A DNA stretch of 64,000 bases from Janibacter alkaliphilus (GTDB lineage: Bacteria; Actinomycetota; Actinomycetes; Actinomycetales; Dermatophilaceae): positions 2,976,001-3,040,000 of the forward strand of contig NZ_JACBZX010000001.1 in NCBI RefSeq assembly GCF_013408565.1. Direction: 5' to 3'. The position numbers and the translations under genes were made by a program. The notes below the pieces were generated by a model. It did not search any database, was not told the origin of the DNA, and worked only from the letters and a program-made list of their open reading frames with translations. This document shows positions 9,209 to 18,024 of this stretch, piece by piece. How positions within the stretch are numbered: the first letter of the stretch is position 1; each line of letters begins with the position of its first letter.

Positions 9209-9837
9209 AGCGACATCACCCAGTTCTTCAGCAGGTGCAGCCCGGCGTCCCCGGACTTCTCCGGGTGGAACTGCGTGGCGGACAACGGGCCGTCCTCGAC
9301 GGCCGCGACGAAGGGGGAGCCGTGCTGGCCCCACGAGGGCCGGGCGCTGCCGCCCGCGGCGGCGTCGTCCGGCCAGGAGGCGGCGGCGTAGGAGTGCACG
9401 AAGTAGAACCGCTCCCCCGCCAGGCCGGCGAAGAGCGTGCTGCCCTCGGCCGGGGTGACCGGTGACCAGCCCATGTGCGGGACGACCTCGGCCTCCAGCC
9501 GGACCACCTGGCCGGGCCACCGGGCCAGGCCAGGCTGCGGGTCGCCGCTGGGCTCGGTGGAGCCCTCGAAGAGCACCTGCATGCCGACGCAGACGCCGAG
9601 CACGGGACGCTCGTCGGCCAGGCGCTGATCGATGATCTCGCCACCGCCGACGCCGCGCAGCCCGGCGATGCAGGCGTGGAAGTTGCCGACGCCGGGGACG
9701 AGCAGACCGTCGGCGGCCAGTGCCGCCTCCCGGTCGGCGGTGAGCGTCACCGCGGCCCCCACGTGCTCCAGCGCCCGGACCGCGGAGCGGACGTTGCCAC
9801 TGCCGTGGTCGAGGACGACGACCTGCTGCTGACTCAT
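9205..9837 (-). CDS. hisH: Imidazole glycerol phosphate synthase, glutaminase subunit
   Basis: 210-residue class I glutamine amidotransferase that feeds ammonia to HisF. Motifs: [22 protein letters not shown] oxyanion strand, the nucleophile Cys in [13 protein letters not shown], and the catalytic HPEKS near the C-terminus. HisF itself is not in this window, so the last cyclase step must be encoded elsewhere. ATG 9837 overlaps the stop of the upstream unknown gene (ATGA). Confidence 0.95.
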   Translation of the reverse strand: MSQQQVVVLDHGSGNVRSAVRALEHVGAAVTLTADREAALAADGLLVPGVGNFHACIAGLRGVGGGEIIDQRLADERPVLGVCVGMQVLFEGSTEPSGDPQPGLARWPGQVVRLEAEVVPHMGWSPVTPAEGSTLFAGLAGERFYFVHSYAAASWPDDAAAGGSARPSWGQHGSPFVAAVEDGPLSATQFHPEKSGDAGLHLLKNWVMSL

Positions 9838-10439
9838 GGCTGCACATCCTTCACCACGGTCTCGAAGGCCCCGACGGCGCGGGGGTCCGGGTCGATCCGC
9901 GGGCCTGGTGCGGGGTCCTGGCCGGAGAGCACCCGGGCCCCGGGCAGACCGAGCACCTGGGCGGCCTCGACCAGCCACTCGCGCTGGGTGAGGTCGGTGC
10001 GTCGCCACAGGTCGGTGATCTCGGCCAGCCGGATCCGGCGCTGCGGCGCCGCCGAGGCGAGCACCCGGTGCAGGTCCTGCGGGCGCAGCGCCGGCAGCTC
10101 GGGCCCGGGCCGGACCTCGCGCTCGACGCCGCGCAGCGCCCAGCGCCGGACGGTCCGCCAGCCGGCGGCCTGCGCGGTGATCACCGCGGCATCGTCGATG
10201 ACGAAGAGCCCGATCGTCGGCGACTGCCGCGGGCCGACGTGCCGGGACGCCAGCAGGGTGAGCGCGTCGTCGTAGGGCGCCGCGGCGGCGGTGACCGCGC
10301 TCGCCGGGGTGACCATCGTCCAGGCCGGGTGCTCCCCGACGTGGCAGGGGACGACCCCGCGGCGGACCCACTCCGCCGCGCGGGCGGCCCCGCCGGAGAG
10401 CAGCACGAGACCGACTCCGCGGGCGGCGGGGTCGGCCAC
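9834..10439 (-). CDS. Conserved unknown protein inside the his operon
   Basis: 201 residues, no membrane segment or signal peptide. The first ~55 residues ([40 protein letters not shown]) look like a small alpha/beta domain; the rest is Arg/Leu-rich and helical. No catalytic motif is obvious. The GTG start lies 2 bp after the hisB stop, and its stop overlaps the hisH start (ATGA), so it is cotranslated with histidine enzymes. Its job may be tied to the HisB-HisH steps, but that rests only on position. An HisN-like phosphatase is unlikely because no phosphatase motif is seen. Confidence 0.75.
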   Translation of the reverse strand: MADPAARGVGLVLLSGGAARAAEWVRRGVVPCHVGEHPAWTMVTPASAVTAAAAPYDDALTLLASRHVGPRQSPTIGLFVIDDAAVITAQAAGWRTVRRWALRGVEREVRPGPELPALRPQDLHRVLASAAPQRRIRLAEITDLWRRTDLTQREWLVEAAQVLGLPGARVLSGQDPAPGPRIDPDPRAVGAFETVVKDVQP

Positions 10440-10441
10440 GC

Positions 10442-11050
10442 TCAGAGCGCGCCCTTGGCGCTGGGGATGCCGCTGACCCGGGGGTCGAGCGCGACCGCGG
10501 TGCGCAGCGCCCGGGCCAGCGCCTTGAACTGGGCCTCGACGATGTGGTGCGGGTCGCGGCCGCCGAGGACCCGGACGTGCAGCGCGATCTGCGCGTTCAT
10601 CGCGAAGGACTCCAGCACGTGCCGGGTCAGCGAGCCGACGTAGTGCCCGCCGATGAGCACGTACTGCTGCCCCTCGGGCTCGCCGGTGTGCACCACGTAG
10701 GGGCGCCCGGCGACGTCCACGACCGCCTGGACCAGGGCCTCGTCCAGCGGCACGGTGGCGTCGCCGAAGCGGGCGATGCCGCGCTTGTCGCCGAGGGCCT
10801 CGCGCACAGCCTGCCCGAGCACGATCGCCACGTCCTCGACGGTGTGGTGGGCGTCCACCTCGATGTCGCCGTCGGCGACGACGGTGAGGTCGATGAGGCT
10901 GTGCTTGGCCAGCGAGAGGAGCATGTGGTCGTAGAAGGGGACGCCGGTGCGCACCTCGCCACGGCCGGAGCCGTCGAGGTCGACGCTCACCTCGACCCGG
11001 CTCTCCGAGGTGCCTCGGCTGACGGTGGCGGTGCGGGCGGCGCTGCTCAC
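10442..11050 (-). CDS. hisB: Imidazoleglycerol-phosphate dehydratase
   Basis: 202-residue monofunctional HisB, which dehydrates imidazole glycerol phosphate to imidazole acetol phosphate. Metal-binding motifs are intact: [67 protein letters not shown]. There is no histidinol-phosphatase domain, as expected outside Enterobacteria. The GTG start overlaps the hisC stop (GTGA). Confidence 0.97.
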   Translation of the reverse strand: MSSAARTATVSRGTSESRVEVSVDLDGSGRGEVRTGVPFYDHMLLSLAKHSLIDLTVVADGDIEVDAHHTVEDVAIVLGQAVREALGDKRGIARFGDATVPLDEALVQAVVDVAGRPYVVHTGEPEGQQYVLIGGHYVGSLTRHVLESFAMNAQIALHVRVLGGRDPHHIVEAQFKALARALRTAVALDPRVSGIPSAKGAL

Positions 11051-12237
11051 GGCTGCTCCTGGGTGGTCGGTGCGTGCGGGCTCGGGGGTGCGGCGGCCGC
11101 GGGCACGGCCTCCGGCGAGGCGGGCGGGTCCGCGACCTCGCGGTGGGTCGGCGCCAGTGCGGCGACCGCCTCGAGGAAGCGGTCGGTCTCCTCGGGGGTG
11201 CCGGCGGTGACCCGCAGGTGGTGCGGGATGCCGACGTCGCGGACCAGCACCCCGTCGTCCAGCAGCGCCTGCCAGGTCGCCGGGGCGTCGGCCAGCCCGC
11301 CGAAGAGGACGAAGTTGGCGTCGCTGGGCACGGGCGGCAGCCCGAGGGCCGCCAGCTCGGCGACCAGCCGGTCGCGCTGCTCCTTGATCGCCTCGACCGT
11401 GCCGAGCAGCGCCGGGGCGTGCTCGAGCGCGACCCGGGCGATCGTCTGGGTGGGCGTGGACAGGTGGTAGGGCAGCCGCACCAGCCGCAGCGCGTCGACG
11501 AGGTCGGGGTGGCCGACCAGGTAGCCGAGCCGGCCACCGGCGAGGGTGAAGGCCTTGCTCATCGTGCGGGTGACGACGAGCCGCTCGTGCTCCTCGACGA
11601 GCTCGAGGGCGCTGCGGGTGCCCGGCCGGGCGAACTCGGCGTAGGCCTCGTCGACGATGACCACCGCCCGGGGGGCGGCCTGCAGCATCGCCTCGATGAC
11701 CTCGAAGGGCAGCGCGCTGCCGGTGGGGTTGTTCGGCGAGCAGAGGAAGACCAGGTCCGGGTCGACCTCGGCCGCCTGGGCCACCGCCGACTCCGGGGTC
11801 AGGTCGAAGCTGCCCGGCTCGCGGCGCCCGTCCACCCAGGTCGTGCCGAGGGTCTCGGTGATGATCGGGTGCATCGAGTAGGCGGGGGTGAAGCCGAGCG
11901 CGGTGCGACCGGGCCCGCCGAAGGCCAGGACGAGGTGCTGCAGCACCTCGTTGCTGCCGTTGCCGGCCCACAGCCGCTCGGGCGTCAGGCGCACCCCGGC
12001 CTGCAGCTGCAGGTAGTCGATGAGCGCGGCGCGCAGCGCGGTGAACTCCCGGTCGGGGTAGCGGTTCAGCCCGCGCAGCTCGCCCTCCAGCGCGGCCAGC
12101 ACGGCGGCGACGACCGGCTCCGGCACCGGGTAGGAGCTCTCGTTGGTGTTCAGCTGCACCGGCACGTCGAGCTGGGGGGCGCCGTAGGCGGTGCGCCCGC
12201 GCAGCTCCTCGCGCAGCAGCCCGGTGATCGCGCTCAT
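11047..12237 (-). CDS. hisC: Histidinol-phosphate aminotransferase
   Basis: 396-residue PLP-dependent class I/II aminotransferase. Motifs: [14 protein letters not shown] near the N-terminus, [43 protein letters not shown] with the cofactor Asp and Tyr, and the PLP lysine in [15 protein letters not shown]. The last ~35 residues are a Pro/Ala-rich tail ([15 protein letters not shown]) not needed for catalysis. ATG 12237 overlaps the hisD stop (ATGA). Confidence 0.96.
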   Translation of the reverse strand: MSAITGLLREELRGRTAYGAPQLDVPVQLNTNESSYPVPEPVVAAVLAALEGELRGLNRYPDREFTALRAALIDYLQLQAGVRLTPERLWAGNGSNEVLQHLVLAFGGPGRTALGFTPAYSMHPIITETLGTTWVDGRREPGSFDLTPESAVAQAAEVDPDLVFLCSPNNPTGSALPFEVIEAMLQAAPRAVVIVDEAYAEFARPGTRSALELVEEHERLVVTRTMSKAFTLAGGRLGYLVGHPDLVDALRLVRLPYHLSTPTQTIARVALEHAPALLGTVEAIKEQRDRLVAELAALGLPPVPSDANFVLFGGLADAPATWQALLDDGVLVRDVGIPHHLRVTAGTPEETDRFLEAVAALAPTHREVADPPASPEAVPAAAAPPSPHAPTTQEQP

Positions 12238-13574
12238 CGGCCCGACCCCGGGTCGGTGCGGGCGGTGACGGCCTCGCCGTGCGCCGGCAGGTCCTCGGCC
12301 TGGGCCAGGGTGACCACCGCGGGCCCGACCTCGGTCAGAGCCGCCTCGTCGTAGGTGACGACGTGGATCCCGCGCAGGAAGGACTGCACCGACAGGCCGC
12401 TGGAGTGGCAGGCGCAGCCGCCGGTGGGCAGCACGTGGTTGGACCCGGCGGCGTAGTCGCCGAGGCTGACCGGGCTGTACGGGCCGACGAAGACAGCCCC
12501 GGCGTTGCGGACCCGTGCGGCGACCGCGGGCGCGTCCTCGGTGAGGATCTCCAGGTGCTCGGCGCCGTAGGCGTTGACCACGTCCAGGCCGGCGTCGAGG
12601 TCGTCGACGAGGACGACCGCGGACTGGCGGCCGGTGAGGGCGGTGCTCACCCGCTCGCTGTGCTTGGTGGCCGCGGCGCGCCGGGCCACCGCGGCGTCGA
12701 CCGCCTCGGCCAGGGCCGGGTCGTCGGTCACCAGGACCGACGCGGCCAGCGGGTCGTGCTCGGCCTGGCTGACCAGGTCGGCGGCCACCAGCTCGGGGTC
12801 GGCCGAGGCGTCGGCGAGCACGGCGATCTCGGTGGGACCGGCCTCCGAGTCGATGCCGATGAGCCCCTTGAGCAGCCGCTTGGCCGCGGCGACGTAGATG
12901 TTGCCCGGGCCGGTGACCAGGCTGACCGGCTCGCAGGTGGCCCCGTCGGTGCCGACGACGCCGTGGGCGAAGGCGGCGACCGCCTGGGCGCCACCCATCG
13001 TCCAGACCTCCTCGACCCCGAGCAGCGCGCAGGCGGCGAGGATCGTCGGGTGCGGGTAGCCGGCCAGCTCGCCGACGTTGTCCCGCTGCGGCGGGCTGGC
13101 CACGGCGAGCGAACCGACCTCGGCGATCTGCGCGGGCACGACGTTCATGACGACCGAGGAGGGGTAGACCGCCCGGCCGCCGGGCACGTAGAGCCCGACC
13201 CGGTCGACCGGCACCCAGCGCTCGGTGACGGTGCCGCCCGGGGCGACCTCGGTGGTGGTGTCGGTGCGCACCTGGTCGGCGTGCACGCGCCGGGCCCGCT
13301 CGATGGAGACCTCGAGGGCGGCCCGCACGTCCGGGTCCAGCCGCTCCAGGGCGAGGGCCAGGATCTCGGCGGGCACCCGCAGGTGGGTCGGGCGCACCCC
13401 GTCGAACCGCTCGGCGAGGTCGTAGAGGGCCTCGGCGCCGCGGTCCCGGACGTCGTCGCAGATCGGCCGCACGGTCTCCAGCGCGGCCTCGACGTCGTAC
13501 TCGGCCCGGGGCATGACCTCGCGCAGCCGGCGGGGTCCGAGCGTGGCGGACCGCAGGTCGATCGTTGCGAGCAT
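12234..13574 (-). CDS. hisD: Histidinol dehydrogenase
   Basis: 446-residue NAD-linked enzyme for the last two oxidations of histidine synthesis, and the first gene of the operon. Motifs: [78 protein letters not shown] (zinc and base residues), AEHLEI and [17 protein letters not shown] six bases upstream is possible, but ATG 13574 sits 6 nt after a TAGACT -10 box without a ribosome site, which suits a leaderless start. Confidence 0.96.
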   Translation of the reverse strand: MLATIDLRSATLGPRRLREVMPRAEYDVEAALETVRPICDDVRDRGAEALYDLAERFDGVRPTHLRVPAEILALALERLDPDVRAALEVSIERARRVHADQVRTDTTTEVAPGGTVTERWVPVDRVGLYVPGGRAVYPSSVVMNVVPAQIAEVGSLAVASPPQRDNVGELAGYPHPTILAACALLGVEEVWTMGGAQAVAAFAHGVVGTDGATCEPVSLVTGPGNIYVAAAKRLLKGLIGIDSEAGPTEIAVLADASADPELVAADLVSQAEHDPLAASVLVTDDPALAEAVDAAVARRAAATKHSERVSTALTGRQSAVVLVDDLDAGLDVVNAYGAEHLEILTEDAPAVAARVRNAGAVFVGPYSPVSLGDYAAGSNHVLPTGGCACHSSGLSVQSFLRGIHVVTYDEAALTEVGPAVVTLAQAEDLPAHGEAVTARTDPGSGR

Positions 13575-13580
13575 GGGCAC

Positions 13581-13586
13581 AGTCTA
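13581..13586 (-). promoter_or_regulatory. -10 box of the his operon (leaderless type)
   Basis: TAGACT on the minus strand, 6 nt before the hisD ATG. Transcription would begin at or next to the start codon, leaving no room for a leader-peptide attenuator. No convincing -35. Confidence 0.55.
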
Positions 13587-13626
13587 GGTCGCCCGCGCCG
13601 ACGCCCTTCCGGTCACCTCGCCGCGG

Positions 13627-16605
13627 TCACTGCTCACCGTAGAAGAGCCGGTCGGTGACGCTGCGCGCCTGCCGCGCGGTGCGCCGGTAGGCGTCGGCCA
13701 GGTCGGAGCCGGAGAGCGGGGCCAGGCCGACGATCCGGCCCATCCCGTCGGCGTCGCGCAGGTCGGAGGGCACCGAGTCGACCGGTCGTCCGCGGAAGAG
13801 CATGCCGGCGTTGCGCAGCCGGCTGGCCGTGGACCAGGCGGCGCGCAGCACGGCCGCGTCCTCGGTGCTCATCAGCCCCTCCTCGGCGGCCGCGGCGATC
13901 GCCGGCAGGGTCTGCGTGGTCCGCAGGCTCGGCAGGGCGTGCGCGTGCTGCAGCTGCAGCAGCTGCACGCTCCACTCGACGTCGCTGATCCCGCCCATGC
14001 CGAGCTTGAAGTGGGTGCGCCGGTCAGCCCCCCGCGGCAGCCGCTCCCCCTCCATCCGGGCCTTGAGCCGGCGCACCTGGCGGACCTGCTCGCCGGTGAG
14101 CCCGTCGGCGGGCCACCGGATCGGGTCGACCAGCTCGAGGTAGCGCCGGGCCAGGTCGTCGTCGCCGGCGACCGGGCGGGCGCGCAGCAGCGCCTGCGCC
14201 TCCCAGGTCTCCGACCAGCGCTCGTAGTAGGTGGCGTAGGAGGCGAGGCTGCGGATCATCGGCCCGGCCTTGCCCTCCGGGCGCAGGTCCGCGTCCAGCC
14301 CGAGCGGCGGGTCCGAGCCGGGCGCGCCCATCAGCTGGCGCAGCTCGGTGACCACCTCGGCGGCCATCTCCTGGGCGAGCTGCTCGTCGGCGCCCTCGTG
14401 CGGGTCGTGCACGTAGAGCACGTCGGCGTCCGAGGAGTAGCCCATCTCGCGGCCGCCGAGACGGCCCATCCCGACGATGAGCAGGTCGGTGGGCAGCGGC
14501 TGGCCGCGGCGCCGCTCCACCGCCCGGGTGACCGCCTCGAGGCTGGCGACGATGGTGGCGTCGGCCAGGTCGGCGAGCGCCTCGCCGACCTGCTCCAGGT
14601 CGAGCTCGTCCGCCAGGTCGGCGACCGCGATCCGGAAGATCTCCGCCCGCCGGATGGCCCGGATCGAGGCCACGGCCGCCTCGGGGTCCTCGCGACGCCC
14701 GGCCGCGGCGCGCATCCGGCGCCGCAGGTCCTCCTGGCCGCGCGGACGTCGTCCGTCGGCGTCGCCGAGCATCTGCACCGCCTCCGGGCTGACCAGCAGC
14801 AGCTGGCCGGCGAAGCGGCTGGCGCCGAGGGTGTGCGCCAGGGTCTCCGCGGCGCTGCCCTCGTCGCGCAGCAGCCGCAGGTACCACTGCGAGTCGCTCA
14901 GCTCCTCGCTGACCTTGCGGAAGGCGAGCAGCCCGCTGTCCGGGTCGGCCTCCTCGGCGAACCAGGAGAGCATCACCGGCAGCAGCTGCTTCTGGATCGA
15001 GGCGCTGCGGCTCACCCCGCCGGTGAGCGCCTCGATGTGCCGCAGCGCGCCGGAGGGGTCGCGGTAGCCGAGCGCGGCCAGCCGCTCGCGGGCCGCCTCG
15101 GGGGTCAGCCGGGCCTCGTCCGGGCTGAGCCGGGCCACCGCGCTCAGCAGCGGCCGGTAGAAGATCCGTTCGTGCAGCCGGCGCACCTCGCGGGAGCGCT
15201 CGGCGCGCAGCGCGACCACCTCCTCGGCGGGGCGCTCCCACAGGTGCAGCGCCCGGCCCAGCCGCCGCAGGTCGCTCTCGCCGGTGGGCATGAGGTGGGT
15301 GCGCCGCATCCGGTAGAGCTGCACCCGGTGCTCCAGGGTGCGCAGCACCCGGTAGGACTCGCCGAGCACCTGCTGGTCGCCGCGGCCGATGTAGCCGCCG
15401 TCGCCGAGCGCGGCCAGCGCCCGCAGGGTGTTGCGCGAGCGCAGGGTCTCGTCGGTGCGCCCGTGCACCAGCTGCAGCAGCTGCACCGAGAACTCGACGT
15501 CGCGCAGCCCGCCCGGTCCGAGCTTGAGCTGGCGATCCACCTCGGCGTTGGGGATGTGCTGCTCGACCCGGCGGCGCATCGACTGGACGTCGTCGACGAA
15601 GTCGTCCCGGGAGGCGGCCTCCCAGACCATCGGCTGCACCACGTCGAGGTAGGCCTGGCCGACCTCGCGGTCCCCGGCCATGGTGCGGGCCTTGAGCAGC
15701 GCCTGGAACTCCCACGTCTTGGCCCACCGCTGGTAGTAGCTGCGGTGGCTGGCCACGGTGCGCACCAGCTGTCCGTTCTTGCCCTCCGGCCGCAGCGCCG
15801 CGTCCACCTGCCACAGCGAGCCGTGCGCGGTGGAGGCGCTGCAGGCGCTCATCAGCCGGGTCGCCATGCGGGTGGCCACGTCCACCGCGGCCGCCTCGTC
15901 GGCGCCGTCAGCGGGCTCGGCGACGAAGATGACGTCGACGTCGGAGATGTAGTTCAGCTCGCGGCCACCGGCCTTGCCCATGCCGATCACCGACAGCCGG
16001 CACCGCGCCGCGTCCTCGCCCTGCTCGTCGGCGGCGATCACCAGCGCCGCCTCCAGCGCGGCGGAGGCCAGGTCGGCCAGCGCGGCCGACACCTCGGGCA
16101 GCACCTCGGTGGGGTCGTCGGCGACGACGTCCAGAGCGGCGATGCCCAGCAGCTGGCGGCGGTAGCCGACCCGCAGCGCGTCCTGCGGCTCCAGCTCGCC
16201 GGGGTCGCGCACCTCGGCGACGAGCGCCGCGACCCGCTCGTCGAGCTCCAGCCAGCGGGCGTCGATCACCTCGTCCCAGTGCTCGGGGTGGGCGACCAGG
16301 TGGTCGACGAGGGCCGCCGAGGAGCCGAGCACGCCGAGCACCCGCCGGCGCGACGCGTCCTGCGTGAGGGTGCCGCGCAGCCGCTCGGCGTCCCCGCCGG
16401 CCGACTCCAGCACCCGGACGAGGCCGAGCAGCGCGGCGTCCGGGTCGGGCACCCGGCCCAGCGTGGCGAGCAGCTCGTCGAGATGCTCCCCCAGCGGCGC
16501 CAGGGTGGCGTCCTGCAGCAGCCCCTCGGCCTTGGTGGGCTCGGCGAAGCCGCGCCGGGCGAGGGTCCGCGCCGGCCGGCCGGTCTCCGCGCTGCCCGGG
16601 TTCAC
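13627..16605 (-). CDS. glnE: Glutamine synthetase adenylyltransferase/adenylyl-removing enzyme
   Basis: 992-residue bifunctional GlnE that adds or removes AMP on glutamine synthetase in response to nitrogen. It has two nucleotidyltransferase domains: GMGKAGGRELNYISDVDVIFV (about residues 200-220, adenylyl-removing half) and GMGRLGGREMGYSSDADVLYV (about residues 710-730, adenylylating half), each with the G(S/R)-x-DxD metal motif and followed by an Arg-rich LRPEGK segment. The GTG at 16605 overlaps the glnA stop (GTGA). The physical target is likely a GlnA1 elsewhere, since the adjacent GlnA lacks an obvious adenylylation loop. Confidence 0.96.
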   Translation of the reverse strand: MNPGSAETGRPARTLARRGFAEPTKAEGLLQDATLAPLGEHLDELLATLGRVPDPDAALLGLVRVLESAGGDAERLRGTLTQDASRRRVLGVLGSSAALVDHLVAHPEHWDEVIDARWLELDERVAALVAEVRDPGELEPQDALRVGYRRQLLGIAALDVVADDPTEVLPEVSAALADLASAALEAALVIAADEQGEDAARCRLSVIGMGKAGGRELNYISDVDVIFVAEPADGADEAAAVDVATRMATRLMSACSASTAHGSLWQVDAALRPEGKNGQLVRTVASHRSYYQRWAKTWEFQALLKARTMAGDREVGQAYLDVVQPMVWEAASRDDFVDDVQSMRRRVEQHIPNAEVDRQLKLGPGGLRDVEFSVQLLQLVHGRTDETLRSRNTLRALAALGDGGYIGRGDQQVLGESYRVLRTLEHRVQLYRMRRTHLMPTGESDLRRLGRALHLWERPAEEVVALRAERSREVRRLHERIFYRPLLSAVARLSPDEARLTPEAARERLAALGYRDPSGALRHIEALTGGVSRSASIQKQLLPVMLSWFAEEADPDSGLLAFRKVSEELSDSQWYLRLLRDEGSAAETLAHTLGASRFAGQLLLVSPEAVQMLGDADGRRPRGQEDLRRRMRAAAGRREDPEAAVASIRAIRRAEIFRIAVADLADELDLEQVGEALADLADATIVASLEAVTRAVERRRGQPLPTDLLIVGMGRLGGREMGYSSDADVLYVHDPHEGADEQLAQEMAAEVVTELRQLMGAPGSDPPLGLDADLRPEGKAGPMIRSLASYATYYERWSETWEAQALLRARPVAGDDDLARRYLELVDPIRWPADGLTGEQVRQVRRLKARMEGERLPRGADRRTHFKLGMGGISDVEWSVQLLQLQHAHALPSLRTTQTLPAIAAAAEEGLMSTEDAAVLRAAWSTASRLRNAGMLFRGRPVDSVPSDLRDADGMGRIVGLAPLSGSDLADAYRRTARQARSVTDRLFYGEQ

Positions 16606-17939
16606 AACCGCGGCAGCAGGCGCTCGAGCTCGAAGGGGGTGACCTGGTGCCGGTAGTCCACCCACTCCTGCTGCTTGTTGCGCAGGAAGAAGTCGAAGAC
16701 GTGCTCGCCGAGGGTCTCGGCGACGAGCTCGCTGCTCTCCATCGCGTCGATCGCCTCGGACAGCGACGCCGGCAGCGGGCGGATGCCCATCGCCCGGCGC
16801 TCCCGGTCGGTCAGGCCCCAGACGTCGTCCTCGGTCTCGACGGGCAGCTCGTAGCCCTCCTCGATCCCCTTCAGCCCCGCCGCCAGCATCACCGCGAAGG
16901 CGAGGTAGGGGTTGCAGGCTGCGTCCACGCTGCGCAGCTCGACCCGCGAGGAGTTGCTCTTGTTGGGCTTGTACATCGGCACCCGGACCATGGCCGAGCG
17001 GTTGTTGTGCCCCCAGGTGAGGTGGGCCGGGGCCTCGCCGCCTCCCCAGAGCCGCTTGTAGCTGTTGACCCACTGGTTGGTCACCGCGGTGAACTCGCCG
17101 CCGTGGCGCAGCAGCCCGGCGATGAACTGCCGCCCGACGGTGGAGAGCCGGTAGGGCGCGCCCGCCTCGTAGAAGGCGTTGGTGTCACCCTCGAAGAGCG
17201 ACATGTGGGTGTGCATCCCGCTGCCGGGGTGCTCGGCGAAGACCTTCGGCATGAAGGTCGCGTAGATGCCCTGCTCCATGGCGACCTCCTTCACCACGGT
17301 GCGGAAGGTCATGATGTTGTCCGCGGTGGTCAGCGCGTCGGCGTAGCGCAGGTCGATCTCGTTCTGCCCCGGGGCCCCCTCGTGGTGGCTGAACTCCACC
17401 GAGATGCCCACCGACTCGAGCATGGTGATGGCCGCCCGGCGGAAGTCGTGGGCGGTCCCCTTCGGCACATGGTCGAAGTAGCCGCCGGAGTCCACCGGGA
17501 CCGGGGTCTGGCCCGGCGGGGTGCCGGTCTCCAGCAGGAAGAACTCGATCTCCGGGTGGGTGTAGAAGGAGAAGCCCATGTCCGCGGCCTTGTCCAGAGT
17601 GCGGCGCAGCACGTAGCGGGCGTCGGCCCGGGCCGGCGAGCCGTCCGGGAGGGAGATGTCGCAGAACATCCGGGCGGTGCCCGGGTTCTCCCCGCGCCAG
17701 GGCAGCACCTGGAAGGTGGCCGGGTCGGGGTGGGCCAGCATGTCGGCCTCGTACACCCGGGTGAAGCCCTCGATGGCCGAGCCGTCGAAGCCGATGCCCT
17801 CGGCGAAGGCCCCCTCGAGCTCGGCAGGAGCGATGGCCACCGACTTCAGCGTGCCCAGCACGTCGGTGAACCACAGCCGGACGAAGCGGATGTCCCGCTC
17901 CTCGATGGTGCGGAGGACGAACTCCTGCTGGCGATCCAT
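16602..17939 (-). CDS. glnA: Glutamine synthetase, GlnA2-type
   Basis: 445-residue type I glutamine synthetase fold. Motifs: WFTDVLGTLKSVAI, FDGSAIEGF, HPEIEFFLLE metal ligands, EFSHHEGAPGQNEIDLRYADAL, GSGMHTHMSLF, NKSNSSRVELRS. The adenylylation loop (Tyr in a NLYDLP-like context) is absent; the equivalent stretch reads ETEDDVWGLTDRERRAMG, as in M. tuberculosis GlnA2 (446 aa), which also lies beside glnE. It may be a dedicated or secondary GS; some GlnA-like paralogues act on other amines, which is not testable here. ATG 17939 is 6 nt from CAGGAT, so possibly leaderless. Confidence 0.93.
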   Translation of the reverse strand: MDRQQEFVLRTIEERDIRFVRLWFTDVLGTLKSVAIAPAELEGAFAEGIGFDGSAIEGFTRVYEADMLAHPDPATFQVLPWRGENPGTARMFCDISLPDGSPARADARYVLRRTLDKAADMGFSFYTHPEIEFFLLETGTPPGQTPVPVDSGGYFDHVPKGTAHDFRRAAITMLESVGISVEFSHHEGAPGQNEIDLRYADALTTADNIMTFRTVVKEVAMEQGIYATFMPKVFAEHPGSGMHTHMSLFEGDTNAFYEAGAPYRLSTVGRQFIAGLLRHGGEFTAVTNQWVNSYKRLWGGGEAPAHLTWGHNNRSAMVRVPMYKPNKSNSSRVELRSVDAACNPYLAFAVMLAAGLKGIEEGYELPVETEDDVWGLTDRERRAMGIRPLPASLSEAIDAMESSELVAETLGEHVFDFFLRNKQQEWVDYRHQVTPFELERLLPRL

Positions 17940-17945
17940 GCGCCC

Positions 17946-17951
17946 ATCCTG
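17946..17951 (-). promoter_or_regulatory. Candidate -10 box of glnA-glnE
   Basis: CAGGAT on the minus strand, 6 nt before the glnA ATG, with no ribosome site. It is weaker than the TAGACT boxes elsewhere. Confidence 0.4.
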
Positions 17952-17974
17952 CCTCAGCCGCCGGCACCACGGAC

Positions 17975-18008
17975 GGACGGGCACGCGCACGGGTGCGCGT
18001 GCCCGTCC
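17975..18008 (-). terminator. Strong hairpin terminator after the M6 protease gene
   Basis: A perfect 15-bp GC-rich stem (GGACGGGCACGCGCA with TGCGCGTGCCCGTCC) and a 4-nt loop, just downstream of the protease stop at 18025. There is no U tract, as is usual for actinobacterial terminators. It separates the protease from the glnA promoter. Confidence 0.75.
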
Positions 18009-18024
18009 GGGCGTGGGCTGTCGG

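Noticed and set aside
13939..16656. A 905-codon open frame on the plus strand opposite glnE, and similar long antisense frames opposite pheT (577-2829), aceE (37310-40609), argG and the M6 protease
   Set aside because: These come from very high GC third positions on the coding strand; the translations are low-complexity Gly/Arg/Asp/Val without domains.
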